64,000 bases of DNA from Mesodorylaimus sp. YZB2_4 (GCA_030248295.1 JASANH010001202.1:124001-188000); one strand, 5' to 3'; counted from the first letter of the stretch, positions 45,292 through 57,977 are shown. Notes: generated by a model from the letters alone, not told the origin. Made by a program: numbers and translations.

Positions 45292-46860
45292 GAAAATAGC
45301 GCCGCACGACCTCATCCGCCAAAACACCGAGACCGAGACCAGGCTCGTTTTTTGTATTTATTCTCTTTTTATGGCCTGCACGTGCGTCCTTATTCTTGTC
45401 GAAGCGCGCATAATGAATGAGGCGTGTAAAGGTATACTAAGCGCGCAAGGTCGATTGCCTCGTCTTGGAATAAGGGAAACCATGAAAACTCCCATTCGAG
45501 CACCACCTGCCACCTGCCGCTCTGGGTTCGGGAATCGTGAGAAAATTTCGTTCCCATCGCATCCACACACAACCATTCAAGGACATAGAGTAAGGGATTG
45601 AGACACGTTGGGAAATCACCTGTCACTCAGCCTCGGCTACAGTTTACCTAATGCATAATAATTACATCTTTTCGTGTACCGCCTCCCATCGGACAGAACG
45701 AGTATGCCCAGTCAGTAAGAATGATTATCTTCACCGCCCAAAGTCCAATTTTTTCGTCAGGCGGCTACTTTTCCTTTCAACGTTCATTTGTCCTTCTGGC
45801 GCTGGCGTCGCGTCAGGTCGAGACGGCACCTTTGATAGGGCGCGGGTACGGTAAGGCCACACTTCCAACACCTGACGCCCGTTTACGGAATCAAAGGAGC
45901 CGCCGCCTGTCTCGGGACGCCGCGTTCTGACGCTCCGCTCCTCTTCGCACATTCATTGATGACTAAAAGCGTACCTGCCACCTAAATAGGGTATGAGTAG
46001 GACCGACTCTATCTTTGCCTTGATCAGTCTCTCTGCTGCTCTGGTCGAGCGAGGTTGGCCATTGCATTTCGGTGTGTCCCACGTTTCCAAGTCTCCGAAT
46101 TTCTGAAGATTCCCTGTTTGAGGAGGTATGCAGTTTCGATTGACTTGCATAATATTGCCATGCAATGGTGCTACACAGGGGTCTTGTCCTCGGCGAATAC
46201 GTTGCTGGTGTTTTCTTTGCTCGAGCGATGCCCACTCAACTAATCTCTTTTCGGGTTAGACTAGGTTTGACTCTGGCCCCCTCCTACCGTCTTTATCACG
46301 GGCCAGTGTTTATGTGTCTTCTGCCAACAATTCCCACGACAAAAGCTGCTTAGCTCGCCCGAAATCTTTTCTCAAATACACCAAATCGATCTTCTCGAAA
46401 AGCCGATTCGACCGGTCTCCCTTCGGAGCCTTTCTCGTCACGGCTTAGCCATAAGCGATTTTTCTTTGCCCTATAAGCTGTTCTTATTAGTGGAGGGGGT
46501 TGTTGTCGAACATGGTCACTAATCACGGGTCTTCGAGGGAGGCCGCCTCGCCCTCCAAAACTGCACCCCATCCACAGTACAATGGCATTGGAGTGTAGTA
46601 GCGTGTAAAAACGATACGACTACGAATCCCATTCCGTCCTTTCCCACGCGCACGGACCCGCTCGCCAGCTGTTCAGTCCGTGTACGTAGGATTAGTGGAC
46701 GAGCACAAAGATGGGAGAAATGCGTCGATTGGTGGCTCGCCGATTGTTTAACCAATTCATTGTCTGATTAATGTTCGACAGCAACCCCGTCGAGGCCTGT
46801 CCATATACGGTACACTGACACGTACTAGTAGTTCCACCGCTTCTTTCCCACGCCGAATCT
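45292..46860. other. Intergenic upstream of the LRR receptor gene
   Basis: No supported gene or repeat. Confidence 0.35.
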
Positions 46861-46880
46861 AACCATTCCCTTCCTCCCCC

Positions 46881-46915
46881 TATATAAGGCCAATCGGGCG
46901 CCGACCCGGGCCAGT
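46881..46915 (+). promoter_or_regulatory. TATA-box promoter of the LRR-Ig-FN3 gene
   Basis: TATATAA at 46881-46887 in a C-rich context (CCCCCTATATAAGG), with an initiator-like CCAGTCCC about 30 nt downstream. It is about 550 nt before the start codon at 47433, leaving room for a 5' untranslated exon and intron. Confidence 0.55.
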
Positions 46916-47432
46916 CCCAATCCTAGGTCTCGTTTCGCTCACTCGCTCTCCGACTTTTTCACAGTTCGGTTGCGAAGGCAAACTGTTTTCTCTCGGCTGT
47001 ACCCAGCCTCGCTATACGTCGTCGGTACTCTTTCGAGTTTACACGTCTCCTTTTGATTCCGTATGAGGTACGAAATGAGACTGGGCGTTTTTGCAAGGAG
47101 GCGCTTTCCTTACAAGGGAAATCCTTAGTCACTTCTCTTTATCCAACCAGATTGTTTATGGCCCCAAAGGAATTGATGATTTATCCACCCTCCAGCGGAA
47201 ATGCAACAGCGCACTCCCACTTCCTATTTTGATGGCTGATAAAGGGGGACCCTGGCAAGATTTATGTATTTGTCAATACCTCTTTCTTAGATGAAAAGCC
47301 AAAGCCAGTTTGCTTTCTTTGCTTGCATTTCCTACTCGCCCTCCCGCCCTTCCTATGCTGTGCTGTGAGTGCATAGCATTTTCCATACTCACCAACTCAA
47401 AATTTTCTGTTTTCTTTTTAGATTCATTCCAA

Positions 47433-49715
47433 ATGGCTATCAAATCAATTTCGCCATTCTGCGTTTTCGCAATTTTCGCATTCGCCCTTGCGGAAAACGG
47501 AAGTTTGCCCAATTTGGTCTTCCAGGACCACCAACAACAACAACAGCAACAGCAACAGCAAGAATGGGTTAACGTGGCCTGTCCACAGTACTGTCAGTGC
47601 TCGTATCGTTATTCGGACCGTTTCCAATCGCAATTGCGCACGGTCGATTGTTCCAATTCCGGTCTGGCCTCGTTCCCCGACCAAGTGCCCGTTGACACAC
47701 AATCACTGATCCTACGTCGCAATCGTATTCGTCGTCCTTTCGACACTCAAATCTGGCTTCCCGAGCTTTTGCACTTGGACATTTCCCACAACCACATCAC
47801 ATCGTTCGGTGGCCACGATCAAAGCAGTCGGATGTTGGCCGAGCTACCGAGGAAGACCTTGTTCGATGGTGTCTACAATTTGCGAGTTCTCGATCTCAGT
47901 CGCAATCAATTGACCAATTTGGAAAATGGCGTTTTCGAAGGCTTGTTCAATTTGGAGGAACTAAATTTGGCTGACAATCGGATCGCTAGAATTGGTGACG
48001 ATGCATTCCGTGGTTTGTTCAAATTGGAAACGCTCAAATTGAGTTCAAATCGTTTGGCCTACGTTCAGTCAAATTGGTGGCACCATGTGCGCACATTGTA
48101 CGACTTGGCCTTGGATGGCAATTACATCAACGTCATTCAAGCCGAAAATTTTGATGTACTTTCAAATTTGCTCACTTTAAATTTGGCCCGTAACAAACTG
48201 TTCCGTATCACCGACACTGCTTTTGTTGGGCTGCAGCGATTGGAAAATCTATATCTGCAAAACAACGCTTTGACCGCGTTGAATCGCGAAGCCTTGCGCC
48301 GTATTCGTTCAACATTGAAATCGTTGAATGTAGGCCGTAATCCGATCTCGGCCATTTCGTCCGACGATTTCGCCAATTTGACGCAATTGAAGGACATGAG
48401 TTTGAATGGTTTGCCTCGACTGCGTATCATCGAACGTGGCGCCTTCAAGAATTTGCCAGAGTTGTTGATCGTCGAACTGCACGACAACCCGTGTTTGGCC
48501 TATGTAGACGCAGCCGCCTTCGTCAACACTCCTCAAGTCACACATTTGCTTCTGCACAACAACAACCTGACCGTATTGGAACAAGAAGTGGTCGATTCAT
48601 TGCCCGCTTTGGAAGAAATGAGTTTCTACGGCAATCCGTTGTCGTGCGATTGCAACGCCCATTGGTTGCACGATTTGGTCAAGTCCAATGTTCAAGGTCG
48701 CCGCATCAACTTGCCGGAATTCGATCGATTAGTGTGCGATTCGCCAGCCGAACATCGATTCAAGCTGTTCAATGGCTTGCGATCGGTTGATTTCGGTGAC
48801 AAGTGTATTCGCATGTTGGACAACTTGTTCGAACCTGAAACGGAGCGCAAGATCGGTGATGACATCACGTTTCGATGCCGAGCTATTGGTCTCCCCAAAC
48901 CGAAATTGTTTTGGACAGCACCATCGCAAGATCAACACCCAATCGATGCTGGTGCGTATCATCCTCGACGAGTGTTGTACAACGGGAATACGTTGGTCGT
49001 CAGTCGTATCAAGCCCGAAGACGCTGGTCCCTATGTGTGTGTGGCCGAAAACGAAGCCGGAAGTGTGGTTGCGGCGACACGTCTCAATGTGGCCGATATT
49101 AAAATCCAATTGCACGCATTGCGGATCGGTTCAACAACAGCCACTTTAAGTTGGAATGGTACTGATCGTGAGAACCACGTTTTCCAAATCCTCTTCCGTC
49201 GTTCGGCCCAATATCAACGGCAATACGCAGCGACGGTGACACCGATCATGAAGACGTACACAGTCTATAACCTCCAACCCAACACCGACTACGAGGCTTG
49301 TATCACTTTGGTCGATGGCGACGAAGTAGTGGTCAACATTTCGTGCACTCGTTTCAAGACTGGTCAATTGGAATCGGCCTTTCGTCGTATCGAGCGCACA
49401 GGCAACGTGGCTGTGGGCGCGGCATTGGGCATCGTGTCGTGCATGCTGATCGTGGTGTGCTTGGCAGCAGTCGCTTTCAAACGATCCCGCACAATCGTGG
49501 ACGTGCAAGGCTCGAATTTTGATCGGATGGAGTCTGGTTGCATGCATCGATCACTGGACAATGTCTCTAGTATCACTTTTTCTTCCGTTGACAATCTTTA
49601 TCATCCGCTTTTATCCAATTCCAAAACGATGGCGCTTGACAAATCCGAATTTGAAAAGCGATATGTTGTCAATTCATCTTGGAACACTTTGATCAAAATC
49701 GATCAAGAAGAATGA
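47433..49715 (+). CDS. LRR-Ig-FN3 single-pass receptor (LRRN/NLRR-like), 760 aa
   Basis: The coding region is one exon. The ATG at 47433 follows an acceptor (TTTCTTTTTAG, 47421), so a 5' UTR intron or trans-splice site precedes it. Order: signal peptide (MAIKSISPFCVFAIFAFALA); a poly-Gln run; a Cys-rich LRR N-cap (CPQYCQCSY); about twelve leucine-rich repeats (for example LRVLDLSRNQLTNLENGVF); LRR C-cap (NPLSCDCNAHWLHDL); an Ig domain (FRCRAIGLPKPKLFW to DAGPYVCVAENEAG); an FN3 domain (TTATLSWNG, YNLQPNTDYEACI); one membrane helix (GAALGIVSCMLIVVCLAAVAF); and a short cytoplasmic tail of about 70 residues. This order matches vertebrate LRRN1-3, neuronal adhesion/signalling proteins. Related LRR-Ig families such as Kekkon or LINGO lack the FN3 domain. 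Confidence 0.88.
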   Translation: MAIKSISPFCVFAIFAFALAENGSLPNLVFQDHQQQQQQQQQQEWVNVACPQYCQCSYRYSDRFQSQLRTVDCSNSGLASFPDQVPVDTQSLILRRNRIRRPFDTQIWLPELLHLDISHNHITSFGGHDQSSRMLAELPRKTLFDGVYNLRVLDLSRNQLTNLENGVFEGLFNLEELNLADNRIARIGDDAFRGLFKLETLKLSSNRLAYVQSNWWHHVRTLYDLALDGNYINVIQAENFDVLSNLLTLNLARNKLFRITDTAFVGLQRLENLYLQNNALTALNREALRRIRSTLKSLNVGRNPISAISSDDFANLTQLKDMSLNGLPRLRIIERGAFKNLPELLIVELHDNPCLAYVDAAAFVNTPQVTHLLLHNNNLTVLEQEVVDSLPALEEMSFYGNPLSCDCNAHWLHDLVKSNVQGRRINLPEFDRLVCDSPAEHRFKLFNGLRSVDFGDKCIRMLDNLFEPETERKIGDDITFRCRAIGLPKPKLFWTAPSQDQHPIDAGAYHPRRVLYNGNTLVVSRIKPEDAGPYVCVAENEAGSVVAATRLNVADIKIQLHALRIGSTTATLSWNGTDRENHVFQILFRRSAQYQRQYAATVTPIMKTYTVYNLQPNTDYEACITLVDGDEVVVNISCTRFKTGQLESAFRRIERTGNVAVGAALGIVSCMLIVVCLAAVAFKRSRTIVDVQGSNFDRMESGCMHRSLDNVSSITFSSVDNLYHPLLSNSKTMALDKSEFEKRYVVNSSWNTLIKIDQEE

Positions 49716-50747
49716 GCGTTTTTCGTCATTAGGCTTTTATATTTATCTAGAACTGTTTTATCCCACGCCGAGTGCATTGTCTCCATTCCAAAGATCTCCC
49801 TGTTCTAACTTTCGTGTTCTGTGCGGGTGTATCATGATGAGTTCGTGTGGCCATGCTTGTACATTGTGCTGTACATGGTTCTCTGTCTGACTAAATAATA
49901 GAAGAAATCTCGAAAGGCTTGTGGACTAATCTAACGATAAGTGAGGCAATTAAGTACTGTAGGGAACACGGCGGATACAATTAGTGTGCTTTGAGATTCG
50001 GATACCGTAGGGGTCAAAACTGTAGGAAATGGTGTTGGGGGGGGCACAGCGGCTAGTGTAAAGGATCATGTAAGGCTGGCAAACGCTCTTACCTACAGTA
50101 GTCTCGGCTGAGTGGCAATGAGAGAAGAGTGCACCCTTAACTCACCCGAGGCCAAAGTCACCGTGTAATTACAGTGAGGGACTAGGAAATACAGAGCGCG
50201 CTACAGCATACCATCCTGCCATGGCAAGATCATCGTCATTTCCCCAGAATTTAGTGCCCCTTAAGGCAGATCCGCTTTTCTGCATTTTTCCTCCATTTTC
50301 TCTGATCCTATTGTGGCTCGCAGATTCACTTTACTTTCTTCATGTCTTCTCCGAGAGTATCCAGCCATTGTTTCTTTGATCTGCCGGCTGGTCGTTTCTC
50401 TTTGGGATTTGATTCCATCGCTGTTCTGAATCTGGGCCTCTACAGTACTCGTCACATGTCCGTACCATCTCATTCGCGATTCCCTCATCTGATCGTTTAT
50501 AGGTTCGATCCCCAGTACCTTCCGTGGTCATTTGTCAAGCTGATGATAAGCGATTGATAACCATGGCAAGATAGACGGTCAAACTTCTTTTTTCTTAGTT
50601 TTGAGAAAGGTCAGGGATATTTTATTGAAGGGACATTAAATTGTAGTGTACATGGGTTTTTTGTAAAGGTATGACACCGCAACAAATTCCAAAATACTGT
50701 ATTGCAAACCACACAGTTCAGTAGGTGCCATACATGAGCTTGATTTA
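49716..50747. other. Intergenic between the LRR receptor and Cys-loop member E
   Basis: 3' sides of two convergent genes. An 8-G tract lies at 50037-50044. No gene supported. Confidence 0.35.
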
Positions 50748-53711
50748 TCAATGGGCGCGTAAATTAAGCTTGTTATTATACCCGACTGCGAACACGACTG
50801 TAGTGGCCACTGCTATGAGCGACAACTGGAAAATCATAGTCACTTTCACAGCATGCCTTCTCCAGAAACTTGACCGAGCATTTGCCGTGGTAACAGAAGA
50901 GGTTTCTCTTTTCTCGTTGCGTTTATGACATTTTTTCAAGTAGATTGCCATCAAGGTTGCTTCCAGTGTTTGGAGAATCATGAATAGGAAGAAACTACCT
51001 GAAAAACAGCGATGTACAGCAGGTACCCTAAATCAATAGATCAGTGAGCTGGCTGTCCTGCAAAGACACTGCTTTATGAATATTTGACTCCAAGCGAGGA
51101 CCCCATACTGTATATCAGATAAAAAAGCACAATGAGATCCCGCATGAATAAATATATCCGTTTTTTTCAAGGCGAAAACGAGCCATACTCACTTAGCATT
51201 GAAATTTGTCGTGCGCCTTTGGGCGCTTGATCAGCGACTGTCAATAAGAGCACACTAAGCGCCAGCAAAGTGGTCTGACCCAATGAAGCAAAGTCAAGCT
51301 CGCCATGATCGGCATCAATACTGACGAACAGACTGATGGTATTCAGCATGCAGATGATTATTGTGGGTATGAACAAGTTGAAGAAATAATAGAGGGATCG
51401 ACGTTGCGCTGTGATTTCCAGGCAAGCCCAGCCAAAGTCAGTTACTGATTGGTTGTAAACTGTGACGTTCTCTAGCGTCCACTCGCCCCCTTCTCGGAAT
51501 GGGTTGTTGTTCATATACTGGACATTGAGGATTAGCTCTTCGCTTGTATACTGAGTCGTACTGATGCACAAAACACACGTTTGCCGGTCAAACGGGAAAT
51601 AGGTCATATCGAATGTGCAACGATCTTGAAATATAGCATATGTAAACGTGCTGACTGTGGCCGCTTGCGTTTTCCCATTTTCCATGTAAACTTCTGCGTT
51701 AAATGTGTCTGCTTTATCATCCACGTTCATAATAAACCTAAAAAAGATGACGTACTGTAGAAAACAGCTTAGCTTTTAAAGTAGATGGGTTAAAATACTT
51801 TGGAGTGATTACAGTGTCTACTGCAACGCCTTCCTGTTCCTACCATACCTACATTTTGACAAATATTGAAGCATTATTTGCCAGCTTACAGCGCGCAGAG
51901 GTCCCTCCGCAGGTAAAGACAGGCGGCTAGGAGCAGACTTGTATGCTTCCGGCATGGACCCCATGGCGTAACGTTTCTACGTCAGGTCAACGTTTAAAAT
52001 TTCTGCATGGCATTTTCCTCTTGTTTCCTTTTTCTACAATATATCCTCAAGGATCTTCTCAAGGACAAAAGTTACAGGTACATAAAATTGTTGTCTGATT
52101 TTAAACTCATAATGTCAAGTCAGAAAACCAATAGGAGCGTACATGTTTGGTATGAAGGGTCGAGGTGTCCAAATATTAGATGGCGGTGTTAGAAACGACG
52201 TCTTGTTCCAAAATTCAACCGGATTCCAAGCAAGTCGCTCGTCCTTCCAAACGTGTTTGATAAATACGACCAGGGACATCGTCTCAAAGTTTTCATTCTA
52301 CACGGGGAAAACTGGTTTGAATAGGGCGCCTGAGACTGCTTATTGGGTGTCTATGGTCATTGGCTAGTTGCTATCCCATTTCCAGATGACTACAGCCTAC
52401 AGACTACAGTCCTAGTTCCAGGTATTCAGCCCGTGGTGTGGGTGACTGGGTAAGGCGTCTGTTTCTCACGCTTAGCGCAGTTACTGGCGAATGTTCGACT
52501 TGCGGCCGTAAATCATTTTCCGTTTTTTCGCTTCCTTTTTCGAGCTAAAGCCTGGTTTGTCTATGCCGGCCAGCAATCAAACCTTATAAGCAAGCTGTGA
52601 GGGACCAGCGCACACAGTAGCGTCCCCTTGCGTGTCTCCCCTAGGAGCACCTCCACACAGGGGCATCCTGGACCAGACATCGGCTACATCGGAAGATGGC
52701 GGGCGGGCTTCGAACGTCGGTGATCGACTCTCGAGACTGTCTCCTAGTTTGGCTTCCGCCTCTCCACTCGGAGCACCTTGAGAGTACCTGTGTAGTTATG
52801 GTTCGCAAACCGACCTCTATCTCCGGGGTTCGAACCCGGGACGAGCCCAGCAATACGGGCAGACGAATGCCGAGCCGCCTCACCGCCGCGACCATACGTG
52901 TGTGATGTGTTTCTTCACGAGTGCGGCTTTGGTGGTGTAGTAAAACATAAACATAATTAACAAACCGAATCTTGCGCATCTGTTATTGCCACGTCGCCTG
53001 TGATTCTGCTACGCCAAAGATCGAATTTACCTCAATGCATACATTTGCCAGCCACAGAAATCTTATTGCATGCGCGCATTATAGTCGGGTTGCTAGCGTC
53101 TACAATAAGACCAGCTCTTGTGGTATGGCTCGTGCCCTGGTGACCTACAGGGCCGGGGGCCTGGGGACCTGCAGGCGTCCGCCTCTTAATCCAGCTGCGC
53201 AGTTACCCTTTCACCCTCGAGTGCATTTGTGCTTGGTGATGTGGTGCGTAATGAACATGATGCGGATTTAGCGCCATCACTTACGACTTCAATTATTCGA
53301 AACAGTCCAAAGGCAACTGTAACTTCGAGCGGTAATTTTACGCCGTTTTTGAAGATACCAGGTCGAATATCTTTGTCATAGGATGAACTTTTTAGTAAAA
53401 AGTCAATAAGTTTCTTTTCTGGATCCGCAGTACTGTTACTGACTCCTAAAATGCTAAGCCACTGTACCAATATCTTACACATAATAATGAAGCCATCGAA
53501 TATGTTGCCGGCATATGCCTCCAATGGGCATGTTTGTGGATTCACGACAACTCTCAACATAAAGTCATATAAGTGATACCATTCTACTGAACAGTATATG
53601 ATGGACTGAGATCAAAGCGGAAAAGAAACTGTTACCTTTAGTCCCATTGCAAATGCTGATAAAAACCAGAATTTTAAAGATCAACTTCAAATTTAACTGT
53701 TGCACAGCCAT
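50748..53711 (-). CDS. Cys-loop ligand-gated cation channel (member E), intact, 395 aa
   Basis: Exons on the minus strand are 53711-53636 (signal peptide MAVQQLNLKLIFKILVFIS), 53445-53285, 52297-52143, 51737-51193 and 50998-50748; all phases agree. The ligand-binding domain holds SSSYDKDIRPG, ENFETMSLVVF, WKDERLAWNP and the Cys-loop (C-TFDMTYFPFDRQT-C then VLC). It ends with GGEWTLENVTVY and WACLEITAQRR. M1, M2 (ASLGQTTLLALSVLLL), M3, a short M3-M4 loop and M4 (MIFQLSLIAVATTVVFAVG) follow. The Asp at -1' and lack of a Pro insertion suggest cation selectivity. No vicinal Cys pair, so it is not a classical alpha subunit. Intron 2 (987 nt) has taken up two SINEs. Confidence 0.88.
52431..52535 (+). 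mobile_element. tRNA-derived SINE, family 1, in intron 2 of member E
   Basis: GACTGGGTAAGGCGTCTG, then CTCACGC...GCGCAGTTAC, a B-box-like TGTTCGACTTGC and GTAAATCATTT. It matches the copy at 55.84-55.95 kb read on the other strand. Confidence 0.65.
52600..52905 (-). mobile_element. tRNA-derived SINE, family 2, in intron 2 of member E
   Basis: Inverted relative to 32544-32925. On the minus strand it has GGCATTCGTCTGCCCGTATT, B box CCCGGGTTCGAACCCCGG, AGATAGAGGTCGGTTTGCG, GTGGAGAGGCGGAAGCC and GCTCCTAGGGGAGACA. It is in the same transcriptional orientation as member E. Confidence 0.75.
53120..53260 (+). mobile_element. Degenerate SINE, family 1 tail
   Basis: CTGCGCAGTTAC, then CCTCGAGTGCATTTGTGCTT and GGTGATGTGG match the family 1 body. 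The tRNA-like head is badly decayed. Confidence 0.4.
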
Positions 53712-55167
53712 CTCGTCATATTTGGAGAATAAACAAGAGTCTAATCTTCATGAAGCTTTCCTGATAACCTGGTATCTCGATCGAAAAAGACAGACTTCTA
53801 CTCAGAAATCCATGCTTATACTATAGCTACTGTAGATTACAATAGGCACAATGATTACCAGGCTTAGGTGAAAAGTTGACAGCTAATATCATAGCAGCAA
53901 TTCATCAGTGCCCAATGAGGGAGCGCTTGATAAGTCTCTATCTGCTGTAGCAAACTCGACTGTATCCTGCCCCCTTCCCAGCCTTGTAGTACGGTAGGAG
54001 TTGACAGCGAGAAGAAAATATACCATTGGGTCTTTTCCATTCGATCACGCAAGAACAAAGGACGATGAAAGCAAGAATATTCCGAGCAAAGACTAGAATA
54101 TACCCTTCCTGGTGTCAGAAGAGAAACAATCAATGTTAGCTCCTGGCGACAGCATGTTTGACCTAAAGACCCCCGCCTACCTCAATTCGTCCTAGTAAGC
54201 CAGGCTACCGCAGACATTTATGATTCATGAAGTCAAGAGAACTGACGTACATAGCAGAGGAGCCAACAAACAGGAAGTCGATTCCGAATGAGGGATAAAA
54301 TAATCACGTCTTCTAGACCCCGTAGTCACCATTTAAGATCACAAAGTCAGTCTTCTAGAAAACCAAGATAATGAGTTTTCTCGGGACACTCCAGTGACAC
54401 AAAAGGATAGCTTTGACGACCGACAGCACATTATTTTCTTCGCATAGTAAATGTGACATTTTCAGAAGATTTGTACACGTCGGATATCAAGAGGAGTTCA
54501 AATACTGTAGCAAAATCGAGGAGCAAGTCGGAAACCAGTGCGGGTAGATTTGGCCGAATCAACAGCCCTAAACCATTTTAGCTTGTCTAAAAATCCTGTC
54601 AGCAGACTTTTTTTGAGGTAAAAGTTATATTACAGCAGTAGTGGTTTTATGACGAGCCAATATGTCGTGATGCTTTAGATGGGGAGCAGAAAATACGTGC
54701 TCTTTGGCTGTTTTGCATGTTCCATCAGCATACTCGTGATTTGGGACACACTCGCAGTCCTTTCTCAGAACATGTAACTCAAAAAGGTTTGAATCGTTTC
54801 GAATGTCCCGCCCTCAATGAAATAGATTCTCAGCCTTGGACCTGTTTGAAGTTGTGTCCCGCTGTATGAGTTGGTCTATGACAATCTTTCAGCTTCTAGG
54901 ATTGCCTAGATCCCAGTATTTTCATCCTGATTCCGCTATAGTTCCAATGCGGTAGTGTACCACGTTCCTACGTACCGCGTAGAAACCACTGATTATAGGA
55001 GAGAGGGCAATACGATAAAAGTCCTATACAGTCAGTTGGTCACTCAGGGTTGCTGCGGTGACAAATCAGCCATACTCTTTCGCTTCAGTGCTAATTTTAC
55101 TGTAATTAAGAAATGGGCGCAGTAATGACGAGACCTTTGATGCGGGACGGCGGATTCCACGGATGCC
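53712..55167. other. Intergenic between head-to-head Cys-loop genes E and F
   Basis: Members E (minus) and F (plus) are divergently arranged, so both promoters should lie here. No TATA box stood out. The end of this stretch (about 55113-55160) shares GGGCGCAGTAATG and a GGCGGATT block with 55507-55560, a short local duplication. Confidence 0.4.
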
Positions 55168-57624
55168 ATGAAAATGCTATTGAAATCTCTGTTTTTCTGG
55201 CTCGTCGTATACCTTATTCCTTGCTGTTCAGCTTCAGGTACAGTAAGTGATGCTCTTATGAAAATAAGCTTTGACTACATGCAGTACAGCTGCTGCCTCT
55301 ACAGACAGCCGTCTCTTAGACAAATCGTCAGGATGACACACCAGGTCACTTTTTGCATGTTGAACGAGCCATCATGGTAGCATAGCTAGAAAACCAGAAA
55401 ATTTTTTAATCAACGGAGTGTTTCTTCAAGGACACAACATCACGTGGGCATGTGCCTGTGATGTTTCCTCCTTGAAACGATACCAGAGGGCGCACTGTTA
55501 TTCATAAATGGGCGCAGTAATGGCAGGATCTTTGACGCGTGATGGCGGATTTGGCCTGATGCTCTTCAGCAAATGCCAGGGAGAAAAGATGCTGTAGTCT
55601 CTCTCGCATGACTGCCTTTTCAAAACCGCAATCGCCACCAAATGCTCTGAGCAGGTCATCCGAGAACCCATGACCGTGATTCTCAAACTCACCCAACAAC
55701 TGACACACAAAAACTTACTTCTAAACCATGATCTGCATTGACGATATATTTTACTGCACAGTGTACATGCCATGTCATGAACAATGTTCATGTTCATGTT
55801 TTACCAAACGCTTATGCGCACTCGGGGGTGAAGGGACACATTTTACACGAAATGATTTACCGGCCCGCGAGTCGAACACTCGCCCGTAACTGCGCACCTG
55901 GCGTGAGAGGCAGACACCTAACCCACCAGGCCAATCCAAACACCAAGCATCCCTGAAATTCATGCAAGATCTAAATTAGTCCCGCACGTTTAATTGTACC
56001 TCGCATATTGCCAGTTGCATGACTGCCTTGGATCACTGAAACATAAACAATTTTTTGTTTAGAAATTTATAAGCAGTGCTTGACAGAGTTTTTAAAAACC
56101 AGCCACGTAATTGGTTTTCTTCCATGAAAACCTTGCTGAAAGTTTTCGTCTATTTGTGTTCGAGTACTGCTCGAGGAGTCACACTTGTCACTGTGGGAAA
56201 TAGAATTCACCGATGATGATGCACTGGGCTAATGATACTTTGACCATATTTGACCGAAACACTTAGCCTGGGTGGTGGTGCATCAAAGGTGAGTCCGTCG
56301 ATTCTGAAGTCAATATTTTAGGTACTGCGAATACAAGCATTGCTGATCCAGAAAAGCGCCTCTCTGACTTCTTATTCAGCGGATCCGACTACGACAAGAA
56401 TATCCGCCCAGGTTTTGTCAAGGATGGTAAAAAAGAGCAGCTTCGGATATCTGTAGTATTTGCACTTCATCGAATTGTGGATGTAGTGAGTATACTACCA
56501 ATCGTTTCTCTGCCAGGCAATGCTTGACGCACTCGATATTTCCCCTTATATAGGACGAACAACTAGAAACCATGTCTATTTTGGTCTTCATCAATCAAGA
56601 CTGGCTTGATGATCGTCTCGTATGGGATACGAGAGACTTCGGCGGCATCATGGAATTTATGACTCCCGCAGATAACATATGGATTCCACGTTCCTATTTG
56701 CCGAACATGTGCCTGTTCTTGGCTGCGGAGTCGTTGTCCTCATTCTTTAATGATTTTTTTTAGCTTCACTCTGAATGTCGATGATAAGAGAGAACACTAC
56801 AACCCAGTGATCGCCATGGACAACATGAGTGTACCAGCAGCCACAGTCAGCCTGACTCAATACGCCTTCCTGCAAGAACGCTGTCAATTCGACATGACCT
56901 ATTTCCCTTTTGATCGACAGCGCTGTCAGTTTTGCATTCTCGGAGTCCAGTACCCCGCTACAGATGTGATCTACGAGGCAAAATACACAGCCGCAGACGC
57001 GTTTATCGATGGTGGAGAATGGGAACTTGAAAAGGCAACGGCTAAAGATGTCGAATGGGCCGCAACTACCGCGGCATGCCTCACCGTATATGTCCAACGT
57101 CGCCCTGTCTACTACATCGTCAATCTGTTCGTCCCCACAATCACTATCTGCGTCCTGAATACAATCAGTTTGTTCGCAAGCATCGACGCTGATCAGAGCG
57201 AGTTGGACTATGCATCGTTGGGCCAAACAACGCTCCTGTCGTTGGGCGTCCTCATGCTGACTGTAGCCGACCAGACACCCAAAGGATCTGGTCAAGTTTC
57301 CTTACTCGGTGAGCGCTGTACTTGTCACTTTCAGCGGGAAGTAACAGGCATCTCCTTGCAGGCATCTTCTTTCTTACCATGATTTTCCAAACACTCCTGG
57401 CGGCTTTGACGGCAGTCTATTTGAAGAAGCACCATAAACATAGTCAGCAAGTGCATACATCACCGTTCTCTCCCATCGTCACTATCAAACCCGCCCCTGC
57501 AAACTGGTGGAAGAAAAACATTGTAAAGCTTTGCATGGGCCTTCACTTGACCATGATATCACTGATCACTGCGATTGTGTTTGCTGTCGGGTATGCGAGC
57601 AGGCGCAAGACCATTGCCAGCTGA
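55168..57624 (+). CDS. Cys-loop ligand-gated cation channel (member F), intact, 398 aa
   Basis: Exons are 55168-55237 (signal peptide MKMLLKSLFFWLVVYLIP), 56322-56485, 56554-56708, 56764-57308 and 57362-57624 (399 codons with the stop). The first exon is the least certain. The ligand-binding domain has SDYDKNIRPGFVKDG, DEQLETMSILVFINQDW, IWIPRSYLPN and the Cys-loop (C-QFDMTYFPFDRQR-C then QFC). It ends with DGGEWELEKAT and ACLTVYVQRR. M1 (YYIVNLFVPTITICVLNTI), M2 (ASLGQTTLLSLGVLML), M3 (GIFFLTMIFQTLLAALTAVY), a loop of about 35 residues and M4 (HLTMISLITAIVFAVGY) complete a full-length channel. Its last exon is nearly identical to the gene at the right window edge. Confidence 0.88.
55840..55948 (-). 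mobile_element. tRNA-derived SINE, family 1, in intron 1 of member F
   Basis: On the minus strand it reads GGCCTGGTGGGTTAGGTGTC, CTCACGCCAGGTGCGCAGTT, then a B box GTGTTCGACTCGC and GGTAAATCATTTCG. Antisense to the host gene. Confidence 0.75.
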
Positions 57625-57977
57625 AGGGCTGTGGTATAAGGCATAGACCAATAGTAATTGCCATCAGAATCTGTCGATGCGGATAAAAAGTATAATGCTA
57701 TTGCTACAGTATACTTCCCAGCATGGAAACTCCAAGGGGCCCCACCGTAAAGAATGGTATTAAGATTGGTTGATAGTGGTTCATCAGACTACTTGCTCCA
57801 GCATAATCAAATTTGTATATGTGTTTTTGGACGCCAATTTTCATCATGGGCATCTTTCTTTCTAAGGTTTATGTACAATCATGATCTCCTCAGAACGTGC
57901 ACACGTATGTCTGGTACTGTCTAATACTAGTACATTTTCTTTGTCGGCACGTCGACGCGCTGGCTAGAATTATGCAC
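57625..57977. other. Intergenic, 3' of member F
   Basis: No feature recognised. Confidence 0.35.
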
